Below, one piece after another: positions 22,574 through 25,925 of a DNA stretch of 25,925 bases; position 1 is the first letter of the stretch; every line of letters starts with the position of its first letter. The translations under genes and the position numbers were made by a program. Source of the stretch: an uncultured Rhodospirillaceae bacterium (GTDB lineage: Bacteria > Pseudomonadota > Alphaproteobacteria > RF32 > CAG-239). The stretch spans positions 1-25,925 of the forward strand of contig OMQE01000054.1 in NCBI GenBank assembly GCA_900313155.1, written 5' to 3'. The notes under the pieces were generated by a model. That model was not told the origin of the DNA and ran no database searches. It saw only the letters and a program-made list of their open reading frames with translations.

Positions 22574-22910
22574 TGCAACTGTTTGGACTGTGATGTGGGA
22601 ACAAGCCGATATATGGCGCATTTTGTTTGCGCTTGTCTGCGGTATTGTGGTTGGTGCTGTATATTTTCAGAGCTTGCGTTGGAGCGTTAATCGTATCCAC
22701 ACCTTCAAGCACAAATGGTCTGTATTCGGCGGAATCGCCATTTTCCGTATTGCCCTTTTCTTTGCAATATTGGTTTTAGCGGCACACAAAAACATTATTC
22801 TGTTGCTTGTCTATTTGGCGGCGTTTTTCTTAACTAAAATTGTCATTATTTGGCATGAAAAACACGGGTTAATACAAGATAAAAGCAAGGATAAAAATGG
22901 TAACGTTTGA
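22566..22910 (+). CDS. atpR: N-ATPase accessory membrane protein AtpR
   Basis: The 114-residue protein has three hydrophobic segments (about 18-35, 54-75 and 78-95). Polar and charged residues near or within the segments (QSLRWSVNRI, IFRIA) fit AtpR, a membrane protein found only in N-ATPase operons, between atpQ and atpB. It has been proposed to interact with the c subunits. Assignment rests mainly on position, size and topology. It overlaps both neighbours. Confidence 0.78.
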   Translation: MNSATVWTVMWEQADIWRILFALVCGIVVGAVYFQSLRWSVNRIHTFKHKWSVFGGIAIFRIALFFAILVLAAHKNIILLLVYLAAFFLTKIVIIWHEKHGLIQDKSKDKNGNV

Positions 22911-23640
22911 TTTTAGTAAATTGTGGGATATCCCTGTTGTTGACCGCCAAATCGGATTGGAAAGTTTTGATGCCATCCGTGTTGTTGAGTGGAATAATTT
23001 TTATATCAACGTAACTGTTTTCAACAGCTGGCTTGTAATATTGCTCATTACGCTCACTGCTTGGTTGACAACAAGAAATTTATCAACGCAAAAACAAGTT
23101 TCAAAATGGCAAACAGCACTTGAATCTTTAGTTTTATGGTTGCAGCAAGAAGCCAACGAAACCAGCGGCTCGCGCACCAATCAATATTTAGGTATGGCTA
23201 TGGGAATGTTTTGCTTCATTTTGGTTTGTAACTTGCTCACATTTATTCCGTGGTTTCGCCCACCGACAGCTTCTTTAAGCACCACCATGGCGTTAGCTTT
23301 TATTGTGTTTTTGGCGATACCTTATTTTTCAATTAAAAATGCCGGACTTAAAGGCTATCTGAAAAAATTTATAGATCCTATTCCTCTAATGTTACCGATG
23401 AATATTTTCAGTGAATTTTTTTCGGTTTTTGCCATGGGATTACGTTTGTTCGGTAATATGTTAAGCGGGGTAATGTTTGCCAGTATTTTGAGCGCATTTG
23501 TACCGTTTATCGCCCCATTAACCATGCAAACCCTTGGTCTGCTTACAGGTTCAATTCAGGCATATATTTTTGCCCTGCTCGCCGTGGTCTATTCATCAAG
23601 CGTTAAGGAAGAAATTGTGCCGCAAATCATTACTAACTAA
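22897..23640 (+). CDS. atpB: N-ATPase subunit a
   Basis: The 247-residue protein is polytopic. GLRLFGNMLSG at 181-191 contains the essential Arg183 that faces the c-ring, and the last helix carries GSIQAYIFALLAVVY with Gln221. Subunit a provides the half-channels through which the ion reaches the ring. ATG 22897 lies 14 bases before the end of atpR. A TAA stop and an AAGGAG site for the next gene follow directly. Confidence 0.92.
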   Translation: MVTFDFSKLWDIPVVDRQIGLESFDAIRVVEWNNFYINVTVFNSWLVILLITLTAWLTTRNLSTQKQVSKWQTALESLVLWLQQEANETSGSRTNQYLGMAMGMFCFILVCNLLTFIPWFRPPTASLSTTMALAFIVFLAIPYFSIKNAGLKGYLKKFIDPIPLMLPMNIFSEFFSVFAMGLRLFGNMLSGVMFASILSAFVPFIAPLTMQTLGLLTGSIQAYIFALLAVVYSSSVKEEIVPQIITN

Positions 23641-23654
23641 AAGGAGAAAATAAA

Positions 23655-23924
23655 ATGGATTCTTATGCAATTATCGGAGCAATATCAGTTTTAGGCGCAT
23701 GCATTTGCATGGGTATTGGCAGTCTTGGTTCAGCTTTGGGTGAAGGTGCCGCCGCATCTGCGGCTCTAACCGCCATGGCTCAACAACCGGACGAAGCCAG
23801 CCGCATCCGTTCAACTATGTTTGTTTCGCTTGCCATGCTTGAAACAACGGCACTCTACTCACTACTGATTGCCTTTTTGGCGCTTTACGCCAACCCGTTT
23901 TGGAACTACGCTATTGCACAATAA
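23655..23924 (+). CDS. atpE: N-ATPase subunit c with Na+-type ligand set
   Basis: The 89-residue hairpin aligns without gaps from about residue 27 with the Na+-binding c subunit of Ilyobacter tartaricus (from memory). Helix 1 carries SALGEG with Glu30 at the position of Gln32, as in N-ATPases, which have a second carboxylate. Helix 2 carries LETTALY: Glu63, Thr64, Thr65 and Tyr68 at the positions of Glu65, Ser66, Thr67 and Tyr70. The loop is AQQPDEA and the end YANPFW. The set predicts Na+ as the coupling ion, although H+ cannot be excluded by sequence. GGAG lies before the ATG. Confidence 0.93.
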   Translation: MDSYAIIGAISVLGACICMGIGSLGSALGEGAAASAALTAMAQQPDEASRIRSTMFVSLAMLETTALYSLLIAFLALYANPFWNYAIAQ

Positions 23925-23935
23925 TCGGAGCAAAC

Positions 23936-24709
23936 ATGCAAATTGACTGGTGGACACTAATCGCGCAAATCATAAATTTAGTCATTTTATTGTTTTTGTT
24001 GCGCAAATTTTTATATATTCCGGTTTTGAAAGCGGTTGAAGCTCGTCAAAAGCTGATTGCCGATGAACTTCAAGAAGCCGCTGTTGCCAAGCGCAAAGCT
24101 CAAGAGCTAACCGTGAAATGTACGGAACGTTTAGCTGATATTGAGGCGCAAAAACAAAACATATTGGCAAAAGCCAATGTCGATGCGGAACAATTGGCAC
24201 AACACCTAATGCAAGAAGCTCAGCAACAATACCAAAACGCCCGACAACAGTGGCATAATAAGCTGATAGGTGAACAAAAATCTTTTGAAGCGGCAGTGCA
24301 CGACTTGATTAGTCAATATTTTACGCGCTTTGCCGATAGCGCTCTTTCGCAAATGGCCGATACCCGTTTGAACGATTTAATTATTGCCAAGTTCTTTGAT
24401 AAATTGAATAGTTTAACGGCAGATGAAATCAAACAAATTCAAGAAACGCTGAAAAATAAGCCATCAATACAAATCTTATCAGCCCAAACAATTGATGGCA
24501 AAAATCAAAAATTGCTCGAAAGTACATTGCAAAAATATTTTGACATAAACACGAACGCCAAATTTGAATATACGCTGGAACCGGCACTTATCGGTGGCAT
24601 TGTTCTGCGCGCGGCTGAACAGCAAATTTCTTGGAATTTAGCCGACTATATGCAACAATTTCAGCAACAAATGGATATCCAAATGCAACAACTGCTTAAA
24701 AGGAGCTAA
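23936..24709 (+). CDS. atpF: N-ATPase subunit b with delta-like C-terminal region
   Basis: ATG 23936 follows CGGAG (23926-23930); the longer open frame from 23900 overlaps atpE and is not the start. The 257-residue protein has one N-terminal helix (about 6-26) and a long charged coiled coil (about 35-130) typical of b. The C-terminal 100 residues look like subunit delta: IQILSAQTIDGKNQKLLEST, then LEPALIGGIVLRAAEQQISW. N-ATPase operons lack atpH, and the delta function is thought to reside in this longer b protein. It forms the peripheral stalk that holds the head against rotation. Confidence 0.88.
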   Translation: MQIDWWTLIAQIINLVILLFLLRKFLYIPVLKAVEARQKLIADELQEAAVAKRKAQELTVKCTERLADIEAQKQNILAKANVDAEQLAQHLMQEAQQQYQNARQQWHNKLIGEQKSFEAAVHDLISQYFTRFADSALSQMADTRLNDLIIAKFFDKLNSLTADEIKQIQETLKNKPSIQILSAQTIDGKNQKLLESTLQKYFDINTNAKFEYTLEPALIGGIVLRAAEQQISWNLADYMQQFQQQMDIQMQQLLKRS

Positions 24710-24711
24710 CT

Positions 24712-25925
24712 ATGATAGACACAACAGAAACATTTTCTGCCATCGGCAAAAGTATTGACGACACAAAAGCTTCAGTCCGCCAAGAAGAAGTTAGCTTGGT
24801 TCAGTCTATTTCTGCCGGAACCGCTTTTGTCGGCGGCTTGGAAAATGTGCAAATGGACGAGTTGTTAGTATTTCCGAACAATGTGCAGGGTGTTGTGCAA
24901 ACGTTGAGCCGAAACAACGTCGGCGTAGTGTTTCTTGACAATGCCGATACCATTCGCGCCGGAGACAAAGTGCGCCGCACCGGTCGGGTAGTTGATGTGC
25001 CGGTCGGTAATGAATTACTCGGCCGCGTGATTAACCCGCTTGGCGCACCGCTGGATGGCAGAGGTCCCGTAAGCTCCACGCAACGCCGACCGATAGAAGT
25101 TGAAGCACGTGCAATTATGGATCGCGCACCGGTTGATACACCTTTACAAACCGGCATCAAAGCCATTGATGCCTTCACCCCCATCGGCCGTGGCCAGCGC
25201 GAGCTTATTCTGGGCGACCGACAAACCGGTAAAACCGCAATTGCCCTCGATACCATGATTAACCAAAAAAATACCGGTGTCATTTGCATATATTGCGCCA
25301 TTGGCCAACGCAATTCCGCTGTGGCACAAATTATTGCTCAAATGGAGCAACACGGTGTTATGGCACAAAGTGTGGTGGTATCTGCCGCCGGTAATGATAC
25401 TGCCGGTATGCAATATATTGCACCATATGCCGCAACGTCTATTGGCGAATATTTTATGGAACAGGGGAAAGATGTGCTGATTGTTTATGATGATTTAAGC
25501 AACCATGCCCGTGCATACCGACAAATGTCGCTTTTGTTGCGCCGTCCGCCGGGGCGAGAAGCCTTTCCGGGCGATGTGTTCTATATCCACTCTCGTTTGT
25601 TGGAACGTTCTACGCACCTCAAGGCCGAATTTGGAGGAGGTTCGCTTACTTCATTGCCGATTGTTTCTACCGAAGCCGGCAATATTTCCGCTTACATTCC
25701 AACGAATATTATCTCCATTACCGACGGACAAATTTACCTTTCAGCTCCAATGTTCCAAAAAGGCATTATGCCGGCCATAGATACCGGTCGTTCGGTTTCA
25801 CGCGTAGGAGGAGATGCTCAACTTCCGGCCTATAAAACACTGGTTGGACCGCTCAAATTATTTTATTCGCAGTTTGAAGAATTGGAGTCTTTCACCAAAT
25901 TCGGCACCCAGTTAGATAAGGAAAC
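24712..25925 (+). CDS. atpA: N-ATPase subunit alpha (3' end outside window)
   Basis: The frame runs open from ATG 24712, after AGGAG (24701-24705), to the window edge: 404 codons of about 500. The P-loop GDRQTGKT is at 168-175, and alpha-specific segments are present (ELLGRVINPLGAPLDG, VYDDLSNHARAYRQMSLLLR, PGREAFPGDVFYIHSRLLER). Alpha subunits bind non-catalytic nucleotide and alternate with beta in the head. atpG (gamma) is expected next, outside the window. Confidence 0.95.
   Translation, partial: MIDTTETFSAIGKSIDDTKASVRQEEVSLVQSISAGTAFVGGLENVQMDELLVFPNNVQGVVQTLSRNNVGVVFLDNADTIRAGDKVRRTGRVVDVPVGNELLGRVINPLGAPLDGRGPVSSTQRRPIEVEARAIMDRAPVDTPLQTGIKAIDAFTPIGRGQRELILGDRQTGKTAIALDTMINQKNTGVICIYCAIGQRNSAVAQIIAQMEQHGVMAQSVVVSAAGNDTAGMQYIAPYAATSIGEYFMEQGKDVLIVYDDLSNHARAYRQMSLLLRRPPGREAFPGDVFYIHSRLLERSTHLKAEFGGGSLTSLPIVSTEAGNISAYIPTNIISITDGQIYLSAPMFQKGIMPAIDTGRSVSRVGGDAQLPAYKTLVGPLKLFYSQFEELESFTKFGTQLDKE

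Noticed and set aside
24801..25313. 170-codon minus-strand open frame within atpA
   Set aside because: It is a shadow of the strongly conserved alpha-subunit gene and has no start signals.

Overview
The window looks like an AT-rich Gram-negative chromosome, most likely an uncultured host-associated alphaproteobacterium. This is inference from three things: tandem VirB6-type membrane proteins with large periplasmic extensions, a lipoprotein secretin, and an N-type (Na+) ATPase operon beside them. No rRNA, tRNA, insertion sequence or CRISPR array was seen. Every gap between genes is shorter than 300 bases.

Region 1 (about 1-13222) is a dense plus-strand array of polytopic proteins of the VirB6/TrbL type, the inner-membrane channel component of type IV secretion systems (T4SS). 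There are five VirB6 units. Units 1 and 2 (2-2020, 2239-4866) are close tandem paralogues with a 74-residue two-helix protein between them. Unit 3 (4981-6363) begins with a lipoprotein signal. Unit 4 is split over two overlapping genes (6371-7081 and 7078-9483), and its second half carries a secreted SleB-type cell-wall hydrolase domain where the periplasmic loop should be. Unit 5 (9500-13222) has an M23 (LytM-type) metallopeptidase domain with intact zinc ligands in its periplasmic N-terminus. Four units share a cysteine cluster ending in CxxC just before the first membrane helix. Together this suggests an envelope-spanning secretion or conjugation machine in which peptidoglycan-cutting enzymes are built into the channel subunits. 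I know of no description of that arrangement, and it is the main discovery candidate here.

Region 2 (about 13223-19582) holds a two-HTH regulator (13329-14303) behind a palindromic operator, then an intrinsic terminator just before the next gene. The following four-gene run encodes an 833-residue coiled-coil/acidic-repeat protein, a 161-residue helical protein, a secretin-like lipoprotein and a bitopic membrane protein. A strong terminator (19535-19582) closes it. These genes probably supply the outer-membrane pore, a bridging protein, cytoplasmic partners and control for the same machine.

Region 3 (19616-20356) is a divergent pair: a small secreted protein on the minus strand and a MutT-type Nudix hydrolase on the plus strand.

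Region 4 (20435 to the end) is an N-ATPase operon in its diagnostic order atpD-C-Q-R-B-E-F-A, with atpA cut by the window edge. The c-subunit carries a full Na+-type ligand set, and the b-subunit has a delta-like C-terminus, so no separate atpH is needed.
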